A DNA stretch of 64,000 nt from Paenibacillus tyrphae (GTDB lineage Bacteria > Bacillota > Bacilli > Paenibacillales > NBRC-103111). The DNA lies in NCBI RefSeq assembly GCF_024158745.1, contig NZ_JAMZAW010000009.1, forward strand, positions 227,001-291,000, read 5' to 3'. Below the pieces are notes generated by a model that was not told the DNA's origin, made no database searches, and saw only the letters and a list, made by a program, of their open reading frames with translations. Of this stretch, positions 41,194 through 50,243 are shown in pieces. Position 1 is the first letter of the stretch. Each line of letters opens with the position of its first letter. A program made the position numbers and the translations under genes.

Positions 41194-42609
41194 TCAGGCT
41201 AAGGAGCGCAGCAGCCCGGCCAGCAGCCGGACTCCCTCGCGCAGCTGGTTTTCATTGGCGTAGGAATAGCTCAAGCGAATCCGGTCGTCGAACTCTGCGA
41301 GCGGATCGCAGATCGTGCCGGGCACGAACGTGAGCGACTGCTCGATGCCCTTCGCCAGCAGCGTTCCCGCTTTGATCCCGTCCGGCAGCTTGATCCACAG
41401 GTTCAAGCCGCCCGCGGGCTTGGTCCACGACAAGCCGGTGCCGGACAACGCTTCCTCCATAATGTTCATCCGCACGTGCAGCGCGATGCGGAGCTTCTCC
41501 AAGTGCCGCTGCATCCGGTCGGAGAAGAAGAGCAGCAGAAAAATCTTTTGATTCAACAGCGGCGTGCCGTTGTCGGCGAGCGACTTGGCGGTCAGCAGAT
41601 TGCCGATGACCGGCTGTCGGGCTGCCACGGCGGCGATGCGCAAGCCGGGAGCGATATATTTGCTGAAGCTGCGAATGTAGGCGACATACCCTTCCGTATC
41701 GTAGGCGAACAGCGGCGGTGGCGGCGGCTGCTTGAAGTAGATGTCGTGAAACGCATCGTCCTCCACCAGAAGACAGCGGTGCTCCGCCGCCAGCTCGACC
41801 AGGCGCTTCCGCTGCTCTGCGGACACGGTATAGCCCGTCGGGTTGTGGAATGTTGGGTTGAGATAAAAGAAGCGGGGCTTGCGCTCCTTCATCAGCTTGG
41901 CCACCTGCTCCAAATCATAGCCGTGCGGATGGATATCCACAGAGGCAAGCTGCGCGCCGTAGCTGCGAAATATATCCATCGCCGCGCCGTAGGTCGGACG
42001 TTCTACAAGCACGACATCCCGCGGCTTGAGCAGTGTCTTGGCCAGCAGGTCCAGCGCTTGCTGTGCCCCGGAAGTGATCAGCAACTCGCCGGGCGTAAGA
42101 GCGAGGCGGTGCTCGACCGCCAAGTACTCGGTCATCGCCTCGCGAAGCTCCTGATCGCCTTGAACGGGCGCGTAGGTTCCGAGCACTTTGGGATACAGAT
42201 CGAAGGCTTGCTTGACGTAGGCCGAGAGGTACTGATTCGGCAGCAGATTCGGATCAAGCAGCGCTTGGGAGAACTGGTAAACCACCGGAACCCGCTGGAT
42301 GTCCGATAGCGGATTTTGCTGAATATGAGAATGTACGGCAGGCGTCGCCGTCAGGTCGGACGGCAAGCTGCCGGTATTGAGATAATAGCCGGATTTGTCT
42401 TTCACGAACGCTTTGCCGCTCTGCTTTAGCAACTGGTAGGCTTTGAATACAGTCAGCCGGTGAACGCCCAGCTCCTGGGCGAGCTCGCGGATCGAAGGAA
42501 GCTTGCCGCGCTCGGTCCATTCCCCTCGGTCGATCCGTTTCAGGATATCGTCGCAGACGCTCTCGTACAGCCGGGCAGACTGGGCGGCGGATGGGTAAAT
42601 TTTGCTCAC
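41194..42609 (-). CDS. MocR-family regulator (GntR HTH + aminotransferase domain)
   Basis: A 471-residue PLP-dependent transcription factor. The start is placed at GTG 42609, 10 bases after GAGGAG; GTG 42618 touches that site. The GntR winged helix covers residues ~10-75 (KLPSIRELAQELGVHRLTVF), followed by a type-I aminotransferase fold: SGAQQALDLL, NPTFHNPTGY, and the PLP lysine in SFSKYIAPGLR. It is divergent from an EamA exporter gene and two direct repeats lie in the gap, the normal MocR binding layout. It probably controls that exporter in response to an amino compound or PLP. Confidence 0.92.
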   Translation of the reverse strand: MSKIYPSAAQSARLYESVCDDILKRIDRGEWTERGKLPSIRELAQELGVHRLTVFKAYQLLKQSGKAFVKDKSGYYLNTGSLPSDLTATPAVHSHIQQNPLSDIQRVPVVYQFSQALLDPNLLPNQYLSAYVKQAFDLYPKVLGTYAPVQGDQELREAMTEYLAVEHRLALTPGELLITSGAQQALDLLAKTLLKPRDVVLVERPTYGAAMDIFRSYGAQLASVDIHPHGYDLEQVAKLMKERKPRFFYLNPTFHNPTGYTVSAEQRKRLVELAAEHRCLLVEDDAFHDIYFKQPPPPPLFAYDTEGYVAYIRSFSKYIAPGLRIAAVAARQPVIGNLLTAKSLADNGTPLLNQKIFLLLFFSDRMQRHLEKLRIALHVRMNIMEEALSGTGLSWTKPAGGLNLWIKLPDGIKAGTLLAKGIEQSLTFVPGTICDPLAEFDDRIRLSYSYANENQLREGVRLLAGLLRSLA

Positions 42610-42655
42610 GCGTCGCACGCTCCTCTCTTTATCTCCATTGTAGCACTTTTTTTCG

Positions 42656-42688
42656 TGATCTGTTCTGCGATGGTTGATCTGTTCTGCG
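42656..42688. promoter_or_regulatory. Direct-repeat operator of the MocR regulator
   Basis: TGATCTGTTCTGCG occurs twice (42656-42669 and 42675-42688), 19 bases apart, and is followed by TATGAT (42699) for the EamA gene. MocR/PdxR proteins bind such direct repeats. Confidence 0.75.
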
Positions 42689-42729
42689 CCCCTTCTTCTA
42701 TGATGGAGAAATAGAAGGAGGAGAGAGAC

Positions 42730-43662
42730 ATGGTGTGGTTGGGCTATACTGTCATGTGTTTGATTTTCGGCACGACGTTTTTGATGATCAAGGTAGGGAT
42801 CGACGCGGGACTTCCTCCGTTCTTCTCGGCCGGAGTACGGTTCCTGCTTGCAGGCGCGCTGATTTTCGTCTGGGCGTTGGCGACGGGAAAAGTACGCTTC
42901 TCGTTACTCTGGCGCAAGGACCTGCTGCCGACGGGAATTGGGTTAACGTTCGGCACGTTCGCGACGCTGTATTGGGCCGAGCAGTATGTGAGCTCCGGGC
43001 TGGCGGCGATTTTATCCGCGACGGGGCCGATTTTCTTATTGCTGATTCAAAGCATCGTGCTTCGGAACAAGGCCAGCCGCAGCTCCGTTAGCGGATGCGT
43101 GCTCGGCTTTGTGGGAGTGGGGCTGCTGGTAGCGCCGAACCTGTCCGTGGAGACGAATCTGCTCTGGGTGGTGGGCTGCGCCGCGATTCTGGTCGGGGAA
43201 CTGTTCTACGCGTCGGGAGCGCTCTATGCCAAACGGGCGCTCGTGCGGTACCCGGAGACGTCGCCATTGGCGTTGAATGCCATACAAATGATGCACGGGG
43301 GAATTCTGCTGCTCGCTTTGTCCCTGTTCACGGAGCGGGTGCCGACGGAAGCTTTGGCCACGGGTCAAGGAATCGGAGCGCTGCTGTATTTGACCGTGGT
43401 CGGGTCGATGATGGGACACAGCTTGTTTTACTGGCTCGTGGCGCGGACGAATCCGTTCTTCCCGACGACGTGGCTCTATATTTCGCCGTTAATCGCCTTT
43501 GCGTTAGGCGCTCTGCTGTATGGGGAAGCGGTCACTTGGGAAGCCGTCGCGGGAGGTATCACGATCATCGCCGGCATTCTGCTGGTGAACCTCGACGCCA
43601 TCCGCGGGGCGAGGTCGGCCAAGAGAAGGCAAGGAGCGGTTCAAGCCAAGCAGGCGGGGTAA
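42730..43662 (+). CDS. EamA-family (DMT superfamily) exporter
   Basis: A 310-residue membrane protein with ten predicted helices in two EamA repeats. FGTTFLMIKVGIDAGLPPFF starts the first, and GQGIGALLYLTVVGSMMGHS lies in the second. The family exports amino acids, metabolites or drugs. AAGGAGGAGAG precedes the ATG. It is divergent from the MocR gene, which points to control by it. The C-terminus is basic and faces the cytoplasm. Confidence 0.9.
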   Translation: MVWLGYTVMCLIFGTTFLMIKVGIDAGLPPFFSAGVRFLLAGALIFVWALATGKVRFSLLWRKDLLPTGIGLTFGTFATLYWAEQYVSSGLAAILSATGPIFLLLIQSIVLRNKASRSSVSGCVLGFVGVGLLVAPNLSVETNLLWVVGCAAILVGELFYASGALYAKRALVRYPETSPLALNAIQMMHGGILLLALSLFTERVPTEALATGQGIGALLYLTVVGSMMGHSLFYWLVARTNPFFPTTWLYISPLIAFALGALLYGEAVTWEAVAGGITIIAGILLVNLDAIRGARSAKRRQGAVQAKQAG

Positions 43663-43823
43663 CGGGGAGCGTACGGGTGAATAACGGCCGGGGACCGGAG
43701 TCTCGGACAGACAGGATGCATAATTCCCTCCTTTGATCTAATTTCTACCAAAAAATTGAAATCTAGAAAGGTTAATGGTAGAATAGGATTGTATTTACAA
43801 ATATCATCCATTGGAGGGAAATT

Positions 43824-44255
43824 ATGAAAAAGAAACTTGTATCTGCCGCATTATCGACGGCCCTGGTGCTGTCCTTCTCCGCCTCGGTTATGGCAAGCAG
43901 TCCAACGGACATCAGTACTGCCGGTACAACCGCGTCTAGCGGCTATTCGAATTTGGAAGCAAGAGAGGTTGTAAAATATTACTCGCTGGCTTCTTACGAG
44001 GAAACCGAAAAAGAAGCTTTTGTCCTGAGTCAAGGAGAAGAACTCACCGTTTTCGTCTATAACTCGGGGTTCCCCATTACTTATACTGTGTATGACGCGG
44101 ACGGTCAAGCGCTGGGCACGTATAATACGAATACCCCTTACGGACGTATTTTTACAGCGCAAAAGAACGGTCCGCTGTACGTTCAGTTTAAGGCCGGGGC
44201 GAACAGCTCTTTTGTGAAAAAAATGAACTTCTCCGCCAAGTTTTCCATTTCGTAA
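43824..44255 (+). CDS. Secreted hypothetical protein
   Basis: A 143-residue exported protein. The signal peptide (residues 1-24, SFSASVMA) is followed by a ~115-residue domain rich in beta strands (EELTVFVYNSGFPITYTVYD, NGPLYVQFKAG). No family is recognised; the strand-rich fold and size resemble small extracellular beta-sandwich proteins. TTGGAGGG precedes the ATG by 8 bases. It stands alone with its own terminator. Confidence 0.75.
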   Translation: MKKKLVSAALSTALVLSFSASVMASSPTDISTAGTTASSGYSNLEAREVVKYYSLASYEETEKEAFVLSQGEELTVFVYNSGFPITYTVYDADGQALGTYNTNTPYGRIFTAQKNGPLYVQFKAGANSSFVKKMNFSAKFSIS

Positions 44256-44292
44256 CGATACCCGTTTCCGGCACGCAGCTTGACCTTCGCCG

Positions 44293-44340
44293 CCGGCCGT
44301 TTCCATGGTTCCTTGACCATTGGAGGCGGCCGGTTTTTTT
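44293..44340 (+). terminator. Terminator after the secreted hypothetical gene
   Basis: CCGGCCG and CGGCCGG with an inner TGG/CCA stem, followed by seven T. Confidence 0.88.
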
Positions 44341-44571
44341 ATTGACCGTCGGCCATCCCTTTTCGACACAATCGATAGGTTCTTTCGACATTCAGGCGAC
44401 AGATAACGCTCATGATGTCGATAGTTTAGGATAAATTTACCATTAATCGAAGGTAAAGTAGTCAATTTAGCGTATAAAATAAATGCTCTCTAGTAGTTCT
44501 ATCAACTCATCTCAGCCGCTAGAGTATCCCTTATACTAAAAGCGAAGTAAAAATAAGGGAGGTATGGTAAA
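44341..44571 (+). promoter_or_regulatory. Upstream region of the M6 protease gene
   Basis: About 230 bases without a gene. An inverted repeat TTTACC/GGTAAA (44436-44457) lies just before an AT-rich stretch with TATAAAAT (44473), and AAGGGAGG (44555) is the ribosome site. No confident promoter can be chosen. Confidence 0.35.
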
Positions 44572-46476
44572 TTGAAGAAATTAACATGCGGTCTCATCAT
44601 TTCCGGTTTGGCCTACTTCGGCAGCGCATCGGTGAGCTTGGGAGTTCCGGCTTATGGCGGAACGGAAGTCTTCAAGCAGCCGACAGGGGAGACGTTTCAA
44701 GCGGCTCTGCAGGGTGACGAATGGTTGAACTGGACGAAGGGGGTGGATGACGACGTATTAGTGCAGGACAAGAACGGTTTTTGGAATTATGCCGAAATTG
44801 AAGGAATCTCGTTAAAACCAAGCGGCAAAAGGGTGAACATTGACCCGAAACCGGATCAGACGCTCAAGCAAGAGCAGGTGAAGCAGTGGGCGCAGGAACA
44901 GCAGATCGTGGAGAAGATCAAATCCAATGTCGCGCCGTTTCTCGGCGAGCCCGATCCTGGCCCGTCCCTTGCGCCGATCAACACCGGCAGCTCCCGCAAG
45001 CTGCTAGTGATGCTCGTAGATTTCACCGATATCGGCATGAAATATTCCGATAGCGAGTGGAGCGACAAATTCTTCGGCGATAAGGAAGGCACGGTCAAGC
45101 ACTACTACAAAGAGGTCAGCGCAGGAAAAATGACGATCGGCCCTGCGGCGGAATCGTACGGCTCGGCAGGCGACGGCGTCGTTCGTGTCAAGCTCGGCTA
45201 TCCTCACCCGAATACGGGGGGCAACACTGGAGCGGCCAACCAAAAAATCGTCAGGGACGCCGTAGCAGCTGCCGATCCGTACGTCAATTTTGCCAGCTTC
45301 GACACGAACAACGATGGTAAAGTTACACGGGACGAGCTGTTTCTGGTAACCGTCACGGCAGGTTATGAAGCCGCTTACAGTGCCGGCGGAACGCCGAGTC
45401 TGTGGGCACACCGCTGGTCGGCGGGAACATGGCAGGGAGACGGCAAAACGGTCAACCTGGAGTATATCCAGCAAGGCGAAAACCACGGCGACCATATGGC
45501 GACGATGGGTGTGCTCGTGCACGAGACCGGTCATTTGTTCGGTCTGCCCGATCTGTATGACACGGACAGTTCCTCCATGGGTGTCGGTCCGCACAGCCTG
45601 ATGGCCGGCGGGTCATGGGGCTCTTACGGGAACAATTATGCGGGTTCCACACCGGTTCATATGGACGCTTGGTCCAAATACCGGCTCGGGTGGGTGAAGC
45701 CGACGGAAGTGAGCGCGAACGGCTCGTATACGTATACGCTCAACACGATTCAGCCGTCCAACCCGAATGCGTACAACGTCGTCAAAATCAACACAAGCAC
45801 GCCGGGACAGTTTTTCCTGCTGGAAAACCGCGGCTTTGTGGGATATGACCGGGCCCTGGAAAAGTCGCTCAAGGGCGGCAAGCCGGGCATCGCGATCTGG
45901 CACGTGGACGAGACGCAGAGCGGCAATATGAATGAGCAGCGGAAGCTGGTCGATCTCGAAGAAGCCAACGAAGGCACACTCGGCTACAGCCAGCTCGATA
46001 CGAAGAAGAGCGGCACATACGACCACTATTACGCAAGCGGTTTCAATACGTCGTTCGGCCCGAAAACGAAGCCTTCGAGCGCGACTTATGAAGGCACCGA
46101 TACGAAAGTCTCCGTAAACGTGAACAGTGCCGGAAGCAGCGCCATGAAGGTCGGCGTCAAAATCGGCAATGCGAGCGGATCGGTGAAGGCGACCGACGTT
46201 CCCGGCTCCCCCAGCCTGAGCCACAATAATTGGAACAACGAGAAGAACTATGCGATCACGATGAACATGTGGTGGGGCAATAACGGCGACACGTGGAGAT
46301 TGTACGAAAACGATACGCTCGTCTACGAGGAAGAGCTGACGGACAACAGCTCGCAAGCGCAGACGGCGGCCAAAACCTTCACGAACCAAAAGCCCGGAAC
46401 GTATATTTATACGTGCGAGCTGGTGAACTCATTCGGTACGACGAAATCTTCCCCGCTTAAAGTCCTCGTAAAATAA
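44572..46476 (+). CDS. M6-family secreted metalloprotease
   Basis: A 634-residue exported zinc protease of the immune inhibitor A group. The start is TTG 44572, 9 bases after AAGGGAGG. The signal peptide (residues 1-28) is followed by a propeptide and the catalytic domain. The zinc site is HETGHLFGLPD (His317, Glu318, His321), with the later Asp of the family. LFLVTVTAGYEA and LMAGGSWGSYGN are typical neighbours. The last ~100 residues form a beta-rich (Ig-like) domain. Such proteases degrade host or prey proteins. Confidence 0.92.
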   Translation: MKKLTCGLIISGLAYFGSASVSLGVPAYGGTEVFKQPTGETFQAALQGDEWLNWTKGVDDDVLVQDKNGFWNYAEIEGISLKPSGKRVNIDPKPDQTLKQEQVKQWAQEQQIVEKIKSNVAPFLGEPDPGPSLAPINTGSSRKLLVMLVDFTDIGMKYSDSEWSDKFFGDKEGTVKHYYKEVSAGKMTIGPAAESYGSAGDGVVRVKLGYPHPNTGGNTGAANQKIVRDAVAAADPYVNFASFDTNNDGKVTRDELFLVTVTAGYEAAYSAGGTPSLWAHRWSAGTWQGDGKTVNLEYIQQGENHGDHMATMGVLVHETGHLFGLPDLYDTDSSSMGVGPHSLMAGGSWGSYGNNYAGSTPVHMDAWSKYRLGWVKPTEVSANGSYTYTLNTIQPSNPNAYNVVKINTSTPGQFFLLENRGFVGYDRALEKSLKGGKPGIAIWHVDETQSGNMNEQRKLVDLEEANEGTLGYSQLDTKKSGTYDHYYASGFNTSFGPKTKPSSATYEGTDTKVSVNVNSAGSSAMKVGVKIGNASGSVKATDVPGSPSLSHNNWNNEKNYAITMNMWWGNNGDTWRLYENDTLVYEEELTDNSSQAQTAAKTFTNQKPGTYIYTCELVNSFGTTKSSPLKVLVK

Positions 46477-46481
46477 ACCAT

Positions 46482-46509
46482 AAGGGAGCCGGCCATGCCG
46501 CGCTCCCTT
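46482..46509 (+). terminator. Hairpin after the M6 protease gene
   Basis: AAGGGAGC and GCTCCCTT with inner CGGC/GCCG. No T-run follows, so termination may be weak. Confidence 0.5.
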
Positions 46510-46530
46510 CCCCTCGTTACCGAACCGAAT

Positions 46531-47934
46531 CTACAATTGAATATCAATCGTCGTCCCGCGGCCGATCTCGCTGTGAATCGCAATCTCTCCACCGTGCTCC
46601 TGGATAATATCTTTGGCTATCGCCATGCCGAGTCCGGAGCCTTTATGCGCATCTCCCGTGTTGGTGCCGCGGTAATAGCGGTCGAAGATTTTGTCGAGCT
46701 CTTCTTTTCGGATGCCTTTGCCGTTATCTTGGATGACAATATGGGTCCGATCGGTCTTTTCAATCCGGACGGCGATATTCACGTTGGCGTCATTATGGAT
46801 CAGCGCGTTATAAATTAAATTCTGGATCGCTCTCCGCACAAGAATTTCATCGACCTCTGCCGGGATGTTCTCTTGATCGGCATGGAATTCAATGTGATGC
46901 TTGGCGTATTTCGGGTCATTGACGATATCGATCACGATATCTCGCAAGAGCGCGGCCAGATTAACCTGTTTCTTGTTTAGCTTTAGCTCTTTGTTTTTCA
47001 ATCTGGTCGTTAAGCTTAAATCTTCAATGACCTCTTTGATATAAAGCGACTTTTTCTCGATAATGTCGGCGTATTCCCTGATTTCGTCTTCGGTAAAGCG
47101 GTAATCCGGGTCCTTCATCATTTCGGCAAAGCCTTGAATCGAGGCCAGAGGCGTTTTAATATCGTGGGAAATGTTGGTGACCCATTCCTCTTTCATCCGG
47201 TCCAATTTTTTTCGTTCGGACTCATTCGCCTTAAGCTGATTGGACAAATGATTGATATTCGAGAATACTTGTTTAAAGACGCCCGCCGGCCGGGCATGAA
47301 AATATTCATTGCTTGCCAGTCGTTTGATCCCGTCGATTAGCGTATACAACGGCTTGGTCAGCCGTTTGCTCAAGAAATACCCGATCAGTAACGTAATCAA
47401 AATATCAACAACCAAAACGATGCCGCCGACCTTCACCGTGCGAAACAACGATTGGTTATCGTACAAAATAAAATACCGGTTGATATTGCGGTTTTCCATC
47501 CCGATCAAATAGCTGTAAGCGCGGCCGCCCGCTTTCTTTTCTCCGACAAAAACCGTCGTCTCGCCATTCACTTCCTTGTACTTATACATTTGCACGATTT
47601 CCGAGGGCGTGTAGCTTTTCTTTAACCCTTCCGGCGCCTTGTAGCTGAAGAGCTCCTTGCCGGTTTCATCCAAAATTTGAATCCATGCGTTCCTGCTGCT
47701 TAGCTCTTCCTTGCCTGGATCGGCAATCGTCAGCGCATCGCCGGAAATCGTGATTCGATCCTCAAACTGTCGTGTAAATTGCTCGGGAGAGTGCTCTTCT
47801 TCTTGAAAGATAGGGATATTGAACACAGACTGAGCCGTGAACAGACCAAGCGTTAGGAACAGGTTTATGAAAATAATGAAGATGACGACGAAGACAACCG
47901 AGATCAGATATCTTACTGTTAACTTCCATTTCAT
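46531..47934 (-). CDS. Sensor histidine kinase (extracytoplasmic sensor, HAMP)
   Basis: A 467-residue membrane kinase. TM1 (~8-32) is followed by an extracellular sensor of ~135 residues, TM2 (~172-195), a HAMP-like segment, the H-box VTNISHDIKTPLASIQG, the N-box NLIYNALIHND, and G-boxes DNGKGI and GSGLGMAIA. It starts 3 bases after the response regulator stop. Bce/Yxd-type transporter loci usually have short kinases without an extracellular domain, so this kinase has its own sensing part. That is unusual for this locus type. Confidence 0.92.
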   Translation of the reverse strand: MKWKLTVRYLISVVFVVIFIIFINLFLTLGLFTAQSVFNIPIFQEEEHSPEQFTRQFEDRITISGDALTIADPGKEELSSRNAWIQILDETGKELFSYKAPEGLKKSYTPSEIVQMYKYKEVNGETTVFVGEKKAGGRAYSYLIGMENRNINRYFILYDNQSLFRTVKVGGIVLVVDILITLLIGYFLSKRLTKPLYTLIDGIKRLASNEYFHARPAGVFKQVFSNINHLSNQLKANESERKKLDRMKEEWVTNISHDIKTPLASIQGFAEMMKDPDYRFTEDEIREYADIIEKKSLYIKEVIEDLSLTTRLKNKELKLNKKQVNLAALLRDIVIDIVNDPKYAKHHIEFHADQENIPAEVDEILVRRAIQNLIYNALIHNDANVNIAVRIEKTDRTHIVIQDNGKGIRKEELDKIFDRYYRGTNTGDAHKGSGLGMAIAKDIIQEHGGEIAIHSEIGRGTTIDIQL

Positions 47935-47937
47935 AGC

Positions 47938-48645
47938 CTATTCATCCTCGACGGCCAGTTTGTAGCCCAAGCCTTTGACGGTAACTAAATAGCGGGGCTG
48001 GGAAGGCTGCTCTTCAATTTTTTCCCGCAGTCTCCGGATATGAACCATGACCGTATTGTCGATGCCGATAAAATCCTCCCCCCAGACGGCGTCGTAAAGC
48101 CTTTCCTTGCTGATCACTTTATTCACGTTCTGGAGAAAATACTTCATTAATCTGAGCTCTTTGGGCTTTAATTCAATGCTCGTCCCGTTCTTTAGCAATT
48201 CCGCTTTTTGTTCGTCTAACGCAAAGGGACCCGCTGTTAAGACGGTATCCTTCACGGCCTCCGACTGCATATAGTCCGCTCGGCGCAATTGGGCTTTCAC
48301 GCGGTAAGCCAGCTCTTTGGGGCTGAACGGCTTGGTGATGTAATCGTCGCCGCCGATGGCAAAGCCTAAAATTTTGTCGATTTCCTCCGTCTTGGCCGAT
48401 AAAAATAAAATCGGAACCTTCGAGACCGCTCGAATTTGCCTGCACACGTCATAGCCTTCCCCATCCGGCAGCATAATGTCCAATAACACAAGATCCGGCT
48501 GCTTAAGCTGGAATTGAGCGAAACCGTCTTCCGCCGTCGTGGCCGTGATGACATGCTCGATCCCTTCTTTGCGCAGAACCGTAGCCACAAGCTTCAATAT
48601 GGCTTCCTCATCATCTATAATCAAAACCTTTTTGTTGATCGACAT
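47938..48645 (-). CDS. OmpR-family response regulator
   Basis: A 235-residue regulator. The start is placed at ATG 48645, 9 bases after AGGAGG; the longer frame has no ribosome site. Receiver domain with D56 in LVLLDIMLPDGEGYD and acidic D11/D12/E13; winged-helix DNA-binding domain from ~135 (LKPKELRLMKYFL, GEDFIGIDNTVMVHIRRLR). It pairs with the kinase downstream and probably controls the peptide-antibiotic transporter operon upstream. Confidence 0.94.
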   Translation of the reverse strand: MSINKKVLIIDDEEAILKLVATVLRKEGIEHVITATTAEDGFAQFQLKQPDLVLLDIMLPDGEGYDVCRQIRAVSKVPILFLSAKTEEIDKILGFAIGGDDYITKPFSPKELAYRVKAQLRRADYMQSEAVKDTVLTAGPFALDEQKAELLKNGTSIELKPKELRLMKYFLQNVNKVISKERLYDAVWGEDFIGIDNTVMVHIRRLREKIEEQPSQPRYLVTVKGLGYKLAVEDE

Positions 48646-48744
48646 GTCATCGTGCCTCCTGGGAAGGGAAAGGTGTGGAATGCAATTCTTGTTATGTGTG
48701 AGTATGCGGCACTTTCTTTCATTTATCAAGCGGCATGAAACAAA

Positions 48745-48782
48745 TGCGCAAAAAAGCTATGCTGCATCAGCTTCTTTGCGCA
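48745..48782 (-). terminator. Terminator-like hairpin between DUF418 and regulator genes
   Basis: TGCGCAAAAAAGCT and AGCTTCTTTGCGCA form a long stem with one mismatch around a 10-base loop. It may partly separate the transporter operon from the regulator pair. Confidence 0.6.
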
Positions 48783-48792
48783 TTGTCCGGAT

Positions 48793-49836
48793 TTATTTGG
48801 GGGATTGCTTTTTGCCGTAGGTCATGAACCGCCATGCTTTTTCCAGCGGGCCCATCTTAAAGAAGCGGAACCACAGGCTGCTGTAGACGAGCTGCACGAT
48901 CATAATCAGGCAGGCGATGAGGACCACATTGACGGGAGATACCGTCTCCAGGCCCATGAGCGAGATGAACAACGATCCGATTAAGCTTTGGGCGACGTAA
49001 TTCGTCAGCGCCATCTGGCCCACGCGTGCGAAGGGCTGAAGGATCGTCCGGGCTGGCCGGTGCTCAAGCAGCAAAAACAGTGAGGTCACATACAATAAGA
49101 CTCCGGGAATGGCGCTCAAGGAAATGATGAGCTTCAGCTCATCCGTTCCATGCTGAGCCGCTGTCCAGATCCAGACCGACAACCCGGCAAAGATCGGCAA
49201 GGACCCAAGCTGCACCAAGCGAATCCGCTTTTTCAATTCTTCGATCCGTCTGATCCAGTCGGCCTTCGCCGCCAGGAACCCGGCCAAAAACATGATGAAG
49301 ATTAAAGTCGTATCGGAGATCACAAAATCGACCACACTGGATAAAGGAACCGCGGCTCCCATTGCGAGCTTCGAGATGAGCGCAAGCAAATACACACCGG
49401 TGATTCCGCCAAGCCAATTGCGGATCGTCGTCACCTTGGCCCGGTAAAAGGGAAGCAGCAGCAGACCGATCAACGCGTACACGGGCAGGATGGTGCCCCA
49501 GAAGATAAAGGCATGAATAATGCCGATGAGGAGGAGCACCAGCAAGCGGCGGGTAAACCGCCAGAGCGGCTTGTCCCCCCGGCGCTCGGCGCGCGAGGCG
49601 AAGATGTAGAAGCCGACGCCGAACAGGAACGAGAAGATGGAGAAAAATTTCTTTTCCACGAACATGAGAATCAGGGTGTCGATCGCTTGATTGATTCCGG
49701 TATACTCCGGTATGATCATCCCTTCGGTGAGGACGATATATCCTTTGATGTTGATAAACAAGATTCCGAATAACGCAAGCCCCCGAATAATATCTAGGGC
49801 TACGATCCTTTCTTGTTGAGAGATGGATGGGTTCAT
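48793..49836 (-). CDS. DUF418-family membrane protein
   Basis: A 347-residue membrane protein with about eight helices. RIVALDIIRGLALFGILFIN is the classical DUF418 start, and FARVGQMALTNYVAQSLIGS with SLWFRFFKMGPLEKAWR are its C-terminal signatures (YeiB-like). The biochemical role is not established; related proteins resemble acyltransferase-type membrane enzymes. It lies in the same direction as yxeA and the ABC genes, 28 bases after yxeA, so it may be part of the resistance operon. Confidence 0.9.
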   Translation of the reverse strand: MNPSISQQERIVALDIIRGLALFGILFINIKGYIVLTEGMIIPEYTGINQAIDTLILMFVEKKFFSIFSFLFGVGFYIFASRAERRGDKPLWRFTRRLLVLLLIGIIHAFIFWGTILPVYALIGLLLLPFYRAKVTTIRNWLGGITGVYLLALISKLAMGAAVPLSSVVDFVISDTTLIFIMFLAGFLAAKADWIRRIEELKKRIRLVQLGSLPIFAGLSVWIWTAAQHGTDELKLIISLSAIPGVLLYVTSLFLLLEHRPARTILQPFARVGQMALTNYVAQSLIGSLFISLMGLETVSPVNVVLIACLIMIVQLVYSSLWFRFFKMGPLEKAWRFMTYGKKQSPK

Positions 49837-49864
49837 ATGGGTTGGCTCCTTACGATCGTTCGAT

Positions 49865-50224
49865 TTATTGCAATTGCTGACTTGCTTTTCCCGGAAGCTC
49901 TTCTTTCGTTACTTCCTGGTAGGAGGTCACGCCTTTTCCGTCTTTCACAAACAAACTAAGGTACGCTTTCTCCCGAAGCTGTTTCGGGGCGGAGAACTTA
50001 AACGTCTTTTGCTGCCCGTTCTTGTCAAAAGCTGGCAGTTCGTATTCGTATCTGACCATGATTTCTCCGTTGTCGATTTTATCTTCAAGCTTCTTTCCTT
50101 GTCCTTGAACCTGCGTATAATACACATCCGCTCCTAAGCGGTTCAGATTGACGTTCTGTAGGAAGAACAAGCCTCCGAGTAAAAGAGCCGCGATGACGAC
50201 GCAAGAAATGATTATTTTTTTCAT
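49865..50224 (-). CDS. yxeA: YxeA-family secreted protein
   Basis: A 119-residue protein with an N-terminal membrane or signal segment (KKIIISCVVIAALLLGGLFF), followed by a small beta-rich domain (DVYYTQVQGQGKK, RYEYELPAFDKNG) typical of DUF1093/YxeA. The start is placed at ATG 50224 after GGGGAGAG; the longer frame overlaps the permease gene. In B. subtilis, yxeA follows yxdLM in the locus induced by the peptide LL-37. The same order here supports that relation. Confidence 0.85.
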   Translation of the reverse strand: MKKIIISCVVIAALLLGGLFFLQNVNLNRLGADVYYTQVQGQGKKLEDKIDNGEIMVRYEYELPAFDKNGQQKTFKFSAPKQLREKAYLSLFVKDGKGVTSYQEVTKEELPGKASQQLQ

Positions 50225-50243
50225 AGTTCTCTCCCCTTCCCTG

